From Pseudomonas solani (GTDB lineage: Bacteria > Pseudomonadota > Gammaproteobacteria > Pseudomonadales > Pseudomonadaceae): 64,000 nt of DNA. This document shows, in pieces, positions 26,442 through 37,944 of the stretch (position 1 is its first letter; every line of letters starts with the position of its first letter). The position numbers were made by a program, and so were the translations under genes. The DNA is taken from positions 3,778,501 to 3,842,500 of the forward strand of contig NZ_AP023081.1 of assembly GCF_026072635.1 (NCBI RefSeq), written 5' to 3'. The notes under the pieces were generated by a model that was given only the letters and a program-made list of their open reading frames with translations, had not been told where the DNA came from and searched no databases.

Positions 26442-26462
26442 CCAGGGCGTGGTAACGAAAAA

Positions 26463-26485
26463 GGCGGCCCTCGGGCCGCCTTTTT
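26463..26485. terminator. Bidirectional terminator between metE and glyA
   Basis: GGCGGCCC / GGGCCGCC 8-bp stem (26463-26470, 26473-26480) flanked by A runs on the left and five T on the right. It serves both convergent genes. Confidence 0.9.
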
Positions 26486-26497
26486 CATGGGCGTGGA

Positions 26498-27754
26498 TCA
26501 GCCGCGGTACACGGGGAAATCGGCGCAGAGGGCCGCGACCTGTTTGGCCACCTGGGCCTCGACATCGGCATCGCCGAGGTGGTCGAGGATGTCGCAGATC
26601 CAGCCGGCCAGCTCGATGCTCTGCGGCTCCTTGAAGCCACGGGTGGTGATGGCCGGAGTGCCGATGCGCACGCCGGAGGTGACGAAGGGCGATTGCGGGT
26701 CGTTGGGCACGGCGTTCTTGTTCACGGTGATGCCGGCGCGGCCGAGGGCGGCGTCGGCGTCCTTGCCGGTGAGGCCCTGCTTGATCAGCGACAGCAGGAA
26801 CAGGTGGTTGTCGGTGCCGCCGGAAACCACGTCGAAACCGCGCTCGATGAACACCTGGGCCATGGCCTGGGCGTTCTTGATCACCTGGGCCTGGTAGGTC
26901 TTGAAGCCGGGCTCCAGCGCTTCCTTGAAGCACACCGCCTTGCCGGCGATGACGTGCATCAGCGGGCCGCCCTGGGCGCCGGGGAACACGGCGGAGTTGA
27001 GCTTCTTCTCGATCTCCTCGTTCCGGCGGGCGAGGATCAGGCCGCCGCGCGGGCCGCGCAGGGTCTTGTGGGTGGTGGTGGTGACCACGTCGGCGTAGGG
27101 CAGCGGGCTGGGGTACAGGCCGGCAGCGACCAGGCCGGCGACGTGGGCCATGTCGACGAACAGCAGCGCCCCGACCTTGTCGGCGATGGCGCGGAAGCGC
27201 GGGAAGTCGAGAGTCTTCGAATAGGCGGAGAAGCCGGCGACGATCATCTTCGGCTTGTGTTCCACGGCCAGGCGCTCGACTTCGTCGTAGTCGATCAGCC
27301 CGGTGCGGGTGTCGAGGCCGTACTGCACGGCGTTGTAGAGCTTGCCGGAGGACGACACCTTGGCGCCGTGGGTCAGGTGGCCGCCATGGGCCAGGCTCAT
27401 GCCGAGGATGGTGTCGCCGGCGTTGAGCAGGGCCAGGTAGACGGCGGAGTTGGCGGAAGAGCCGGAGTGCGGCTGGACGTTGGCGTAGTCGGCGCCGAAC
27501 AGCTCCTTGGCGCGGTCGATGGCCAGCTGCTCGACCTTGTCGACGTATTCGCAGCCACCGTAGTAGCGCTTGCCCGGGTAGCCCTCGGCGTACTTGTTGG
27601 TCAGGCCGCTGCCCTGGGCTTCCATCACCCGCTGGCTGGTGTAGTTCTCGGAGGCGATCAGCTCGATGTGGTCTTCCTGGCGTTGCTCTTCTTCCTGCAT
27701 CGCACTGAAGAGTTCGTCGTCGTAGCCCTGGATCTGGTCGTGCTTGCTGAACAT
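26498..27754 (-). CDS. glyA: Serine hydroxymethyltransferase
   Basis: A 418-residue PLP enzyme interconverting serine and glycine with tetrahydrofolate as one-carbon carrier. ELIASENYTS at the N-terminus, VQPHSGSSAN, and the TTTTHKTLRGPRGG motif with the PLP-binding Lys are all intact. It is convergent with metE, so methyl-group supply and use are neighbours. The region upstream (27755-28020) contains several nested palindromes that may control it. Length is normal for the family. Confidence 0.96.
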   Translation of the reverse strand: MFSKHDQIQGYDDELFSAMQEEEQRQEDHIELIASENYTSQRVMEAQGSGLTNKYAEGYPGKRYYGGCEYVDKVEQLAIDRAKELFGADYANVQPHSGSSANSAVYLALLNAGDTILGMSLAHGGHLTHGAKVSSSGKLYNAVQYGLDTRTGLIDYDEVERLAVEHKPKMIVAGFSAYSKTLDFPRFRAIADKVGALLFVDMAHVAGLVAAGLYPSPLPYADVVTTTTHKTLRGPRGGLILARRNEEIEKKLNSAVFPGAQGGPLMHVIAGKAVCFKEALEPGFKTYQAQVIKNAQAMAQVFIERGFDVVSGGTDNHLFLLSLIKQGLTGKDADAALGRAGITVNKNAVPNDPQSPFVTSGVRIGTPAITTRGFKEPQSIELAGWICDILDHLGDADVEAQVAKQVAALCADFPVYRG

Positions 27755-27868
27755 GGGAAATCCTCGGTCATGGTCCTGGGGTGAGGGATAGCAAGGGCGG
27801 TGCCAGGGGTAAAAAACACAGGGTTATCAAGGGGTTGGGGATATTCGGGGTGGAGCACGACGAAGCGG

Positions 27869-27986
27869 CTGTAGGGATTTCGCTACAACAGGGCGAACCC
27901 GGCCGCGCCCGCTGCAGTCTGACTCCCGTCAGCCCGGGCCTGCAGCGGCTGTAGCGTTGTCGTTACGCTGTAACGGAAGCGCTACA
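27869..27986. promoter_or_regulatory. Palindrome-rich region upstream of glyA
   Basis: CTGTAG-N8-CTACA at 27869-27887; GCTGCAG / CTGCAGC enclosing CTGAC-tccc-GTCAG at 27911-27946; and a nested hairpin TGTAGCG / CGCTACA (27950-27956, 27980-27986) enclosing GTTAC-gct-GTAAC (27962-27974). The first and third share the CTGTAG..CTACA half-site, which suggests repeated operator sites for one regulator. No riboswitch family I know matches. Confidence 0.5.
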
Positions 27987-28128
27987 AGGCTCGTGGAAAT
28001 GCCATTGCAGAGGCCCGCAACGACCGTTGGGCGCCCTTCATGAAATTGTCACGGTTCTGTGGCAGTGCGCACGAAAGAGATTCATCAGAATCGCGTTTCA
28101 CTGGGGTTTTGCGTTCTGGATTTTCATC

Positions 28129-29121
28129 ATGCGTCTTTTCATTTTCCTCGCCGCCTTGCTGTGCGGCCTGCCCGCTTTTGCCTCCGCGCGCTGCGATACG
28201 CAGGTGCCGACGGAGACCGTGCACCTGGGCGAAGTGCGGTTGGCCTACCAGAGCATCGGCGATGAAAAGGACCCGGCGCTGCTGCTGATCATGGGGCTTG
28301 GCGGCCAGCTCATCCATTGGCCCGACGAGGTGGTGGCGGCCCTTTGCGAGCAGGGTTTCCGGGTGATCCGCTATGACAACCGCGACGTCGGTCTTTCCGC
28401 CTGGACCCATCCGGAACCCGCCGCCAACCTGACCTACGAAGCGGTGCGCTACCGCCTGGGCTTCCCCGTGCAGGCGCCCTACAGCCTGCGTGACATGGCC
28501 GGTGACACGCTGAGCCTGATGGACGCCCTGCATATCCGCCAGGCCCATGTACTGGGCGCGAGCATGGGCGGGATGATCGCCCAGCATGTGGCCGATATCG
28601 CCCCGGAGCGGGTGCTGAGCCTGACCCTGGTGATGACCAGCTCCGGCGCCCAGGGGCTGCCGGCGCCGAGCCATGCGCTGATCGCCCTGCTGGCCCGCCG
28701 TGAGGCGCCGAGCCGCGAGGTGGCACTGGAGCAGCAGGCCGACCTGCTGGCCGCCCTGGGCAGCCCGGATGTGGCGGACGATCGCACCCAGCTGCTGGAG
28801 CAGGCCGCACGGGCCTATGACCGTGCCTTCAACCCCGAGGGCGTGCAGCGGCAGATGCTGGCGATACTCGCCGAGCCGAGCCGCGTGGAGATGCTCAACC
28901 GCCTGAGCGTGCCGACCCTGGTGGTGCACGGCACCGCCGACCCGCTGCTGCCGGTGATGCATGGCGTGCACGTGGCGGCGCATATCAAGGGGGCGGAACT
29001 GAAGCTGATCCCGGGGCTGGCCCACCGATTCCAGGAGGCCTTCAAGGAGCCCCTGCTGGCGGCAGTGCTGCCGCACCTGCTTGCCCATCGGCAGGTGGAT
29101 GGGCACGTGGCGCAGCTGTGA
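28129..29121 (+). CDS. Secreted alpha/beta hydrolase
   Basis: A 330-residue protein with a signal peptide (MRLFIFLAALLCGLPAFASA, cleavage near residue 20) and an alpha/beta hydrolase fold: oxyanion LLIMGLGGQLIHW, RVIRYDNRDVGLS, nucleophile elbow GASMGGM, the acidic residue in VHGTADPLLP and the catalytic His in GLAHRF. The start at 28129 is chosen because it begins the signal peptide; a longer form from 28027 would place 34 extra residues in front of it. It is probably periplasmic. The substrate is unknown; the family includes esterases and haloalkane-type hydrolases. Confidence 0.82.
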   Translation: MRLFIFLAALLCGLPAFASARCDTQVPTETVHLGEVRLAYQSIGDEKDPALLLIMGLGGQLIHWPDEVVAALCEQGFRVIRYDNRDVGLSAWTHPEPAANLTYEAVRYRLGFPVQAPYSLRDMAGDTLSLMDALHIRQAHVLGASMGGMIAQHVADIAPERVLSLTLVMTSSGAQGLPAPSHALIALLARREAPSREVALEQQADLLAALGSPDVADDRTQLLEQAARAYDRAFNPEGVQRQMLAILAEPSRVEMLNRLSVPTLVVHGTADPLLPVMHGVHVAAHIKGAELKLIPGLAHRFQEAFKEPLLAAVLPHLLAHRQVDGHVAQL

Positions 29122-29146
29122 GTTCTTCGCTCGAGGGCTGTGAGAG

Positions 29147-29315
29147 GGGGTGGGCTTCAGCCCACCAATAGACGCCCCACGGTCATCCCCCCACTTCGTG
29201 CCAGGCTCCCCGGGCTGAAGCCCGGGCTACCTGCGGAATGATCATTTCTTCCCGGGTCCGTTTATCGCGTCGTTGTTGGTGGGCTGAAGCGGAACGGCGC
29301 CCGGCCCACCCTACG
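29147..29315. repeat. GGGCTGAAGCCC-type palindromic modules
   Basis: Three related modules: GTGGGCTTCAGCCCACC (29149-29165), CCCGGGCTGAAGCCCGGGC (29210-29228) and GTGGGCTGAAGC..GCCCACC around 29279-29311. Similar modules occur at 12412 and 59438. They lie between two convergent genes. Confidence 0.7.
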
Positions 29316-29341
29316 GCGTGATGGTGTGGCTGCCTTCAGGG

Positions 29342-30868
29342 TCAGGCAGCATCGGCCTTGGGGCGGTTGAGCAGGTACTGGGCGAGGCGTTCCTGCTGGC
29401 CGGGGGTCATGAACAGGCCGAGCTTGGTGCGGCGCCAGAGGATGTCGTCCAGGCCGGTGGCCCATTCCACGCGGCACAGGTAATCCACTTCACGGCTGTA
29501 CAGGCCACCGCCGAGGTGATCGCCCAGGTCGGTGAGGTTCTGCACGCCATCCAGCATCTTCCAGGTACGGCTGCCATAGGTGCCGGCCCAGCGCCGCGCC
29601 AGGCTGTCGGGCAGCCAGCCGAAGCGGGCGCAGAGGGCTTCGGCCAGTTCAGCCTGGCTGCTCATCTGTTCGCCACCGGGCAGCGGCTGGCTGGCGGTCC
29701 AGCTCGGCTTGGCGTTGGGGAAGAACGGCGCCAGCTGGGCCAGGGCCGATTCGGCGAGCTTGCGGTAGGTGGTGAGCTTGCCGCCGAACACCGAGAGCAG
29801 CGGCGCTTCGCCCGGGTGGGCTTCCAGCGACAGGGTGTAGTCGCGGGTGACGGCGGAAGGGTCGTCGGACTCGTCATCGCACAGCGGGCGCACGCCGGAA
29901 TAGGTGCGCAGGATGTCCTTCTCGCTGATCTGCTGCTTGAAGTGGCGGTTGACCACGTCCAGCAGGTAGGCGGTTTCCTCGGCACTGATCGCCACCTTGG
30001 CCGGGTCGCCCTGGTATTCGCGGTCGGTGGTGCCGATCAGGGTGAAGCGTTCCAGGTAGGGGATGGCGAAGACGATGCGGCGGTCCTCGTTCTGCAGGAT
30101 GTAGGCGTGCTCGCCGTCATGCAGCCTGGGCACGATGATGTGGCTGCCCTGGATCAGGCGGATGCCGTAGGGCGACTTCTGCTTGAGGTCGTCCTTGATG
30201 AACTTCGCCACCCAGGGGCCGGCGGCGTTGACCAGGGCGCGGGCGCGGATCGACAGCAGGGTGCCATCGGCGCGTTCCAGGTGGATGTGCCACAGGCCCT
30301 TGCTGCGGCGGGCGCTGACGCAGCGGGTGCGGGTGTGGATGTGCGCGCCGTTCTCGCGGGCGGCCATGGCGTTGAGCACCACCAGGCGGGCGTCGTCGAC
30401 CCAGCAGTCGGAGTATTCGAAGCCGCGGGCGATATCCGCCTTCAGCGGGCTGCCGGCGCCGAACTTCAGGCCTCGGGAGCCCGGCAGCTTCTCGCGCTTG
30501 CCGAGGTGGTCATAGAGGAACAGGCCGGCGCGGATCATCCAGGCCGGGCGCAGGTGCGGGCGGTGGGGCAGCACGAAGCGCATGGGGCGGACGATGTGCG
30601 GGGCCTTGGCCAGCAGCACTTCGCGCTCGGCCAGGGCTTCGCGCACCAGGCGGAACTCGTAGTGCTCGAGGTAGCGCAGGCCGCCGTGGATCAGCTTGCT
30701 GCTGGCGGAGGAGGTGTGCTGGGCGAGGTCGTCCTTTTCGCAAAGGAAAACCGACAGCCCGCGCCCGGCCGCATCGGCGGCGATGCCCACGCCATTGATG
30801 CCGCCACCGACGACGGCCAGGTCATAGACTTCGGAAATGGGCGATTGGCGGCTCATCGGAGGGTTCAT
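29342..30868 (-). CDS. glpD: Aerobic glycerol-3-phosphate dehydrogenase
   Basis: A 508-residue membrane-associated flavoprotein that oxidises glycerol-3-phosphate to dihydroxyacetone phosphate and feeds electrons to ubiquinone. The FAD fold YDLAVVGGGINGVGIA is at the N-terminus, followed by TSSASSKLIHGGLRYLE and, later, GPWVAKF and GGKLTTYRKLAE typical of GlpD. An internal ATG (30856) could be the start; neither has a clear ribosome site. A near-perfect GlpR operator lies upstream at 30902. Confidence 0.95.
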   Translation of the reverse strand: MNPPMSRQSPISEVYDLAVVGGGINGVGIAADAAGRGLSVFLCEKDDLAQHTSSASSKLIHGGLRYLEHYEFRLVREALAEREVLLAKAPHIVRPMRFVLPHRPHLRPAWMIRAGLFLYDHLGKREKLPGSRGLKFGAGSPLKADIARGFEYSDCWVDDARLVVLNAMAARENGAHIHTRTRCVSARRSKGLWHIHLERADGTLLSIRARALVNAAGPWVAKFIKDDLKQKSPYGIRLIQGSHIIVPRLHDGEHAYILQNEDRRIVFAIPYLERFTLIGTTDREYQGDPAKVAISAEETAYLLDVVNRHFKQQISEKDILRTYSGVRPLCDDESDDPSAVTRDYTLSLEAHPGEAPLLSVFGGKLTTYRKLAESALAQLAPFFPNAKPSWTASQPLPGGEQMSSQAELAEALCARFGWLPDSLARRWAGTYGSRTWKMLDGVQNLTDLGDHLGGGLYSREVDYLCRVEWATGLDDILWRRTKLGLFMTPGQQERLAQYLLNRPKADAA

Positions 30869-30901
30869 GCAGGCGGCACCGTAAGTCGAAAGTGAACTTT
30901 G

Positions 30902-30921
30902 AATGTTCGTTTCCGAAAAAT
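30902..30921. promoter_or_regulatory. GlpR operator upstream of glpD
   Basis: The 20-bp site at these positions matches the E. coli GlpR palindrome WATKYTCGWWWWCGARMATW at 18 of 20 positions by hand comparison. It lies 33 bases upstream of the glpD start. Confidence 0.8.
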
Positions 30922-31006
30922 GCTAGTCGAATACGCATGAAACCGCCAGCCCGCATGCGCGGCTGCGAGCGGGTGGGCGACGAAAGGAGGGGCGCGCTGG
31001 CGCGGC

Positions 31007-31765
31007 TCAGACCAGGTCGAGGTGGACCTTGTGCTCGGCCATCAGGCGGGCCAGGGCGGGGGAGGGCGCGTGGTCGGTGATCACGCGGTCCACCAGGGCG
31101 ATGGAGCCCAGGCGTACCACGGCGTTGCGGCCGAACTTGCTGGAGTCGGCGGCGAGCAGCACCTGGCGGGCGTTGTCGATGATGGCCTGGGAGACGCGGA
31201 CTTCCTGGTAGTCGAAGTCCAGCAGGCTGCCGTCATCGTCGATGCCGCTGATGCCGACGATGGCGTAGTCCACCTTGAACTGCTGGATGAAGTCCACCGC
31301 CGAGGGGCCGACGATGCCGCCGTCACTGCGCACCGTGCCGCCGGCCACCAGCACCTCGAAATCCGCGCGGTCGGCCAGTTGCGCGGCCACGTGCAGGTTG
31401 TTGGTGATGACCTTGAGGCCCTTGTGGCCCATGAGTTCGCGGGCGATGGCTTCGGTGGTGGTGCCGATGTTGATGAACAGCGAGGCATGGTCGGGAATCA
31501 GCGCCGCCACGGTTTCGGCGATGCGCTGCTTCTCGTCGCGCATCAGCCCGGCGCGCATGGCGTAGGCGGTGTTCTGGATGCTCGACGACTCGCTGGCAGC
31601 ACCTCCGTGGGTGCGCCGCAGCAGGCCCTGTTCGGCCAACTGGTTGATGTCGCGGCGGATGGTCTGCGGGGTCACGGCGAAGGCCTGGGCCAGCTCGTCG
31701 ATGCTGACGTAGCCACGGTCGCGGGCGAGGTCGAGGATTTCCTGCTGGCGAGGAGCCAAGGTCAT
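31007..31765 (-). CDS. glpR: DeoR-family glycerol-3-phosphate regulon repressor
   Basis: A 252-residue DeoR-type repressor. The helix-turn-helix (RQQEILDLARDRGYVSIDELAQ..VTPQTIRRDINQLAEQGLLRRTHGG) is at 4-56, followed by the sugar-phosphate sensing domain (INIGTTTEAIAREL, DYAIVGISGID). It should be released from DNA by glycerol-3-phosphate. The start at 31765 (MTLAPRQQ) is chosen over a form ten residues longer. It lies in the same direction just upstream of glpD and should control it through the site at 30902. Confidence 0.93.
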   Translation of the reverse strand: MTLAPRQQEILDLARDRGYVSIDELAQAFAVTPQTIRRDINQLAEQGLLRRTHGGAASESSSIQNTAYAMRAGLMRDEKQRIAETVAALIPDHASLFINIGTTTEAIARELMGHKGLKVITNNLHVAAQLADRADFEVLVAGGTVRSDGGIVGPSAVDFIQQFKVDYAIVGISGIDDDGSLLDFDYQEVRVSQAIIDNARQVLLAADSSKFGRNAVVRLGSIALVDRVITDHAPSPALARLMAEHKVHLDLV

Positions 31766-31871
31766 GGGAACGGCTTCCGGATTTTTGTCGCGCATTATAG
31801 CGACGTGCTGCCGAACGGCGACTTTTCAGCTAAGGTACGCCCAATTCGCCCTCCTGTTTTCACAATCGAAC

Positions 31872-32342
31872 ATGACCCCTGCCATCGATCTGCTGAAGAA
31901 AGCCAAGGCCGAGCACAAGGTGCTCAGCTACACCCACGATCCCAAGGCGCCCTCCTATGGCCTGGAAGCGGCGGAGAAGCTTGGCCTGGACCCGGCACGG
32001 GTGTTCAAGACGCTGCTGGCGGCCACCGAGAAGGGGGAGCTGCTGGTGGCCGTGGTGCCGGTGGCCGGCACCCTCGACCTCAAGGCGCTGGCCCATGCGG
32101 CCGGGGCCAAGAAGGTGGACATGGCAGCGGCGGATGCGGCCCAGCGCGCCACTGGCTACCTGGTGGGCGGCATCAGCCCGCTGGGGCAGAAGAAGCGCCT
32201 GCGCACCTTCATCGACGAATCGGCCCGGGCGCACCCGAGCATCCACGTCAGCGCCGGGCGGCGCGGCCTGGAAGTGGAACTGAGTGCGGACACCCTGGCC
32301 CAGCACACCCAGGCGCAGTTCGCGGCGATCGGCCGCGAGTGA
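31872..32342 (+). CDS. ybaK: Cys-tRNA(Pro) deacylase, YbaK/EbsC family
   Basis: A 156-residue trans-editing protein that hydrolyses Cys-tRNA(Pro). It shows the YbaK fold: HKVLSYTHDPKAPSYGLEAAEKLGLDPARVFKTLL, with the essential Lys in VFKTL, and GGISPLGQKKRLRTFID. The start at 31872 is used because the 36 residues encoded upstream cross the glpR promoter. It precedes glpK by 29 bases, so both are likely on one transcript. Confidence 0.92.
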   Translation: MTPAIDLLKKAKAEHKVLSYTHDPKAPSYGLEAAEKLGLDPARVFKTLLAATEKGELLVAVVPVAGTLDLKALAHAAGAKKVDMAAADAAQRATGYLVGGISPLGQKKRLRTFIDESARAHPSIHVSAGRRGLEVELSADTLAQHTQAQFAAIGRE

Positions 32343-32371
32343 CGCCCCCATAACAACAAGGAAGCCTGCAT

Positions 32372-33868
<1,497 letters not shown>

Positions 33869-33907
33869 GCTGCACACTGGAGCGGTAAGCAACGCAGGGA
33901 GTTTGAC

Positions 33908-34699
33908 GTGGCTGTCAGGGATGCACGTGTTCATCGACCATGGCGCAGGCTGGTTCTCGGCCTGTTCGCCCTTCTCGCCATCGGCCCCGCGCGGGCCGAG
34001 ACCCTGGTCATTGCCGGGGATATCTGGTGCCCCATCAATTGCGCGCCCGAGTCGGCCAAGCCCGGCATCTTCGTCGAGCTGGCGCGGGATATCTTCGCCG
34101 AGGCCGGCATCCAGGTTGAGTACCGGGTGATCAACTGGGCGCGGGCCATCAGCGACGCGCGCACCGGCAAGCTCAACGCGGTGATAGGCGCCGGCATCCA
34201 GGATGCCCCGGACTTCCTCTACACCCCCACCGCGCCTGGCATTTCGCGCATGTGCTTCTACGTCGCCCAGGGCGCGCCCTGGCGCTACCAGGGGTTGGGT
34301 TCGCTGGCGCAGGTGCGCCTGGGCACCATAAACAGCTACAGCTATGGCCAGGAAATCGACGCCTACGTCCGCATGCATCGCGCCAAGGGCGACCGGGTGC
34401 AGGTGGTTTCCGGCGAGCAGGCACTGGAGATGAATGTGGAGAAGGTGCGCTTCGGCCGCCTCGACGCCACGGTGGAGAACAGCTGGGTGATGGAGAACCT
34501 GCTGGCCCGTACCCGCCAGCAGGACCGCCTGCAGTCGGCGGGCTGCCGCGCCCCGGACGTGCCCATCTACCTGGCCTTCTCGCCCGCCATCGAGGCCAGC
34601 GCCCGCTACAACGCCCTGTTCGAGGCGGGCCTGCAGCGTTACCGCGCCTCGGGCCGGCTGGATGCCCTGATGCGCAGCTATGGCGTGACGACGCCCTGA
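33908..34699 (+). CDS. Periplasmic substrate-binding protein, family 3-like
   Basis: A 263-residue protein with a signal peptide (WRRLVLGLFALLAIGPARA, cleavage near residue 30) and the two-lobe fold of amino-acid-type binding proteins (IFVELARDIFAEAGIQVEYRVINW, LDATVENSWVMENLL). It starts with GTG at 33908 behind CAGGGAG. There is no ABC permease beside it; instead a membrane diguanylate cyclase follows after 64 bases in the same direction. It could be a sensor subunit for the cyclase rather than a transport protein; that is inference. Confidence 0.78.
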   Translation: MAVRDARVHRPWRRLVLGLFALLAIGPARAETLVIAGDIWCPINCAPESAKPGIFVELARDIFAEAGIQVEYRVINWARAISDARTGKLNAVIGAGIQDAPDFLYTPTAPGISRMCFYVAQGAPWRYQGLGSLAQVRLGTINSYSYGQEIDAYVRMHRAKGDRVQVVSGEQALEMNVEKVRFGRLDATVENSWVMENLLARTRQQDRLQSAGCRAPDVPIYLAFSPAIEASARYNALFEAGLQRYRASGRLDALMRSYGVTTP

Positions 34700-34763
34700 T
34701 TGGCGGCGGGATTACGACGCCTGTCTATACTCCCGGCCATTCATCGTTATAGAAGGGGAGCCC

Positions 34764-35834
34764 ATGCAGCCCTCCCGACATCAGCTGCTGCGCCTGCGAA
34801 GGGTATCGCTGGCCAGTGGTGCATCGTTGTTGTTCCTGCTGTTGTGCTGGTCGGCGCATGCCGCCGGCTACCTGGGCCTGAGCCTGGGCGGCATGCTCTT
34901 GCTCACGGGCCTGGTCGGGCTCAGTTGCCTGGCGTTCCTGGCCCTGGTGCGCAGCAACCTCAACCTGCGCTTCCATGATCCCAGCTTGACGCTGCCGCTG
35001 ATGAGCTGGGCGATCTGCGTGATCTTCGCCACCGCCTACCATGCCGGCGAGCTGCGCCTGCTGTTTTTGATGACGGTGCTGCTGGTGCTGATGTTCGGCA
35101 CCTTCCGCCTGCTGTTGCGCGGCTTTTTGCTGGTGATCCTGCTGACGGCCGTGTGCTACGCGTTGCTGATCAGCTCGCTGGTCGCTTCGGGCCGGGAGCT
35201 GGACCTGCACAGCGAGGCGATCCAGGCGGTGGAGTTCTTCGTGCTGCTGACCGGCGTCGGCCTGCTCTCCCTGGAGATGAACGGCCTGCGGCGCAGCCTG
35301 GTGCAGCGCAACAACGACTTGCGCCTGGCCTTGGAGAGCATCCAGAAGCTGGCCATCACCGACGAACTCACGGGCCTCTACAACCGCCGCTTCACCAAGG
35401 AAATCCTCGCCCAGCAGAAAGCCCTGGCCGATCGGGGCGACTACGGCTTCGTGCTCTGCCTGGTGGACCTGGACTACTTCAAGAACGTCAACGATCGCTA
35501 TGGCCACGGCTGTGGCGACGCGGTGCTGCGCCAGCTGTCGAAGATGCTGCAGGAGTCGGTGCGGGATGTGGACTTCGTGGCGCGGCTGGGGGGCGAGGAA
35601 TTCCTGCTGGTGCTCTCGCGCACCAACGAGGCGGGGGCCGAGGTGATGCTGGAACGCTTGCAGGCCAAGGTGCGTGCGGCGCACTGGGACGAATGCCCGG
35701 GGTTGAAGCTGACGCTGTCCCTGGGGGTCAGCGCCTATCGACCCGGCGAATCCTGGGAGGAAAGCCTGCTACGGGTCGATATGGCGCTTTACGAGGCCAA
35801 GCACAGCGGCCGCGATCAGCTCGCGGTGCTGTAG
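34764..35834 (+). CDS. Membrane-bound diguanylate cyclase (GGDEF domain)
   Basis: A 356-residue protein. The N-terminal half has about six hydrophobic helices (15-170); a short coiled linker (NDLRLALESIQKLA) leads to a complete GGDEF domain: TDELTGLYNRRF, VDLDYFKNVNDRYGHGCGD, and the active-site ARLGGEEFLLV. The inhibitory I-site RDVD is present five residues before GGEEF, so product feedback is likely. GGAG precedes the start. No EAL domain. The 3' end overlaps the convergent ABC gene by 19 bases. Confidence 0.92.
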   Translation: MQPSRHQLLRLRRVSLASGASLLFLLLCWSAHAAGYLGLSLGGMLLLTGLVGLSCLAFLALVRSNLNLRFHDPSLTLPLMSWAICVIFATAYHAGELRLLFLMTVLLVLMFGTFRLLLRGFLLVILLTAVCYALLISSLVASGRELDLHSEAIQAVEFFVLLTGVGLLSLEMNGLRRSLVQRNNDLRLALESIQKLAITDELTGLYNRRFTKEILAQQKALADRGDYGFVLCLVDLDYFKNVNDRYGHGCGDAVLRQLSKMLQESVRDVDFVARLGGEEFLLVLSRTNEAGAEVMLERLQAKVRAAHWDECPGLKLTLSLGVSAYRPGESWEESLLRVDMALYEAKHSGRDQLAVL

Positions 35835-36921
35835 CGGCGCACGCCCTCGTCCTGCATCGCGGCCTGGGCGGCGACGCTGCCATGGGCGGGGAACACCACC
35901 AAGTGATCGGCGGCCACGCGGATGCCCACGTGCTGGCCGGGCTGGTGGTCGGCGTGGCTGGGGAAAATGGCTTCCAGCTGGGTGCCGGTGGGCAGTTGCA
36001 GGCGGTACAGGGTGGCTGCACCGAGGAAGGTCTTGCCGGTCACCAGGGCCTTGAGCTCACCCTCGGGCGCGGGGACGATGTCGTCGGGGCGCAGCAGCAC
36101 GTCCACCGCGCTGCCTTCCGGCCAGGCGTAGGCGCGGTTGCCACGGATCAGGCCGAGTTCGGTCTGCACCGTGTCCGGGCACACCTGCTGGCCACGGATG
36201 AAGTAGCCCTGGCCGACGAAGCTGGCGACGAAGGGGGTCGCCGGCTCGTGGTAGAGGTTGTAGGGGGTGTCCCACTGCTCCAGGTTGCCGTTGTTGAACA
36301 CGCCGACCTGGTCGCTCACTGCAAAGGCTTCTTCCTGGTCATGGGTAACCAACACGGCGCTGGTGCCACGGGCCTTGAGGATGTCGCGCACCTCTAGGCT
36401 GAGGCGACGGCGCAGCTCGCCATCGAGGTTGGAGAAGGGTTCGTCGAGCAGCAGCAGCGCCGGCTCGGGGGCCAGGGCGCGGGCCAGGGAGACGCGTTGC
36501 TGCTGGCCGCCGGAGAGTTCGTTGGGGTAGCGCCTGGCCAGCTGGCCGAGCTTGACCAGCTCCAGCAGCTCACCGGTGATGCGCGCTCGCTCGGGGTGTT
36601 TGCGGATGCCGAAGGCGACGTTCTCTTCCACGGTGAGGTGGGGGAACAGCGCGTAGTCCTGGAACACCATGCCGATGCGGCGTTTTTCCGGGGCCAGGGT
36701 GAAGCCGGCCTTGGAGATCACTTCGCCCGCCAGCTCGATCTCGCCTTCGAACACCGGCTCGAAACCGGCGATGGCGCGCAGGGTGGTGGTCTTGCCGCAG
36801 CCCGAGGGCCCCAGCAGGCAACCGATGTCGCCGGCGTTGAGGTGCAGGTTGAGGTTCTGTACGACGCGCTGGTCCTGGTAGCCGCAGCTCAGGTTGCGCA
36901 GGTTTAGAAGCAGTTCGTGGC

Positions 36922-36925
<4 letters not shown>
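35816..36925 (-). CDS. ABC transporter ATP-binding protein, FbpC/PotA-like
   Basis: A 369-residue ATPase with Walker A GPSGCGKTTT (39-48), Q-loop VFQDYALFPHLTV, signature LSGGQQQR, Walker B LLLLDEPFSNLD and His switch VTHDQEEAF, then a C-terminal TOBE-like domain. The layout resembles iron(III) or spermidine importers. No permease or binding protein is beside it. Its ATG overlaps the argF stop (ATGA), so it is translated with argF, a pairing I remember from PAO1 (PA3537/PA3538). Substrate unknown. Confidence 0.88.
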
Positions 36926-37839
<914 letters not shown>

Positions 37840-37944
37840 TGCTGACTACCTTTTTTGCCTCTGGCCGCGGGTCCTGGTCGGTTTTTTCAGGGAAAAGCAG
37901 GCGGGACCGGCGGGCTAAGCCGCACGGGGCGACGGAATAGGGGG

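Noticed and set aside
27755..28020. Glycine riboswitch before glyA
   Set aside because: The palindromes do not show the conserved glycine-aptamer cores I know; treated as an unknown palindromic region.
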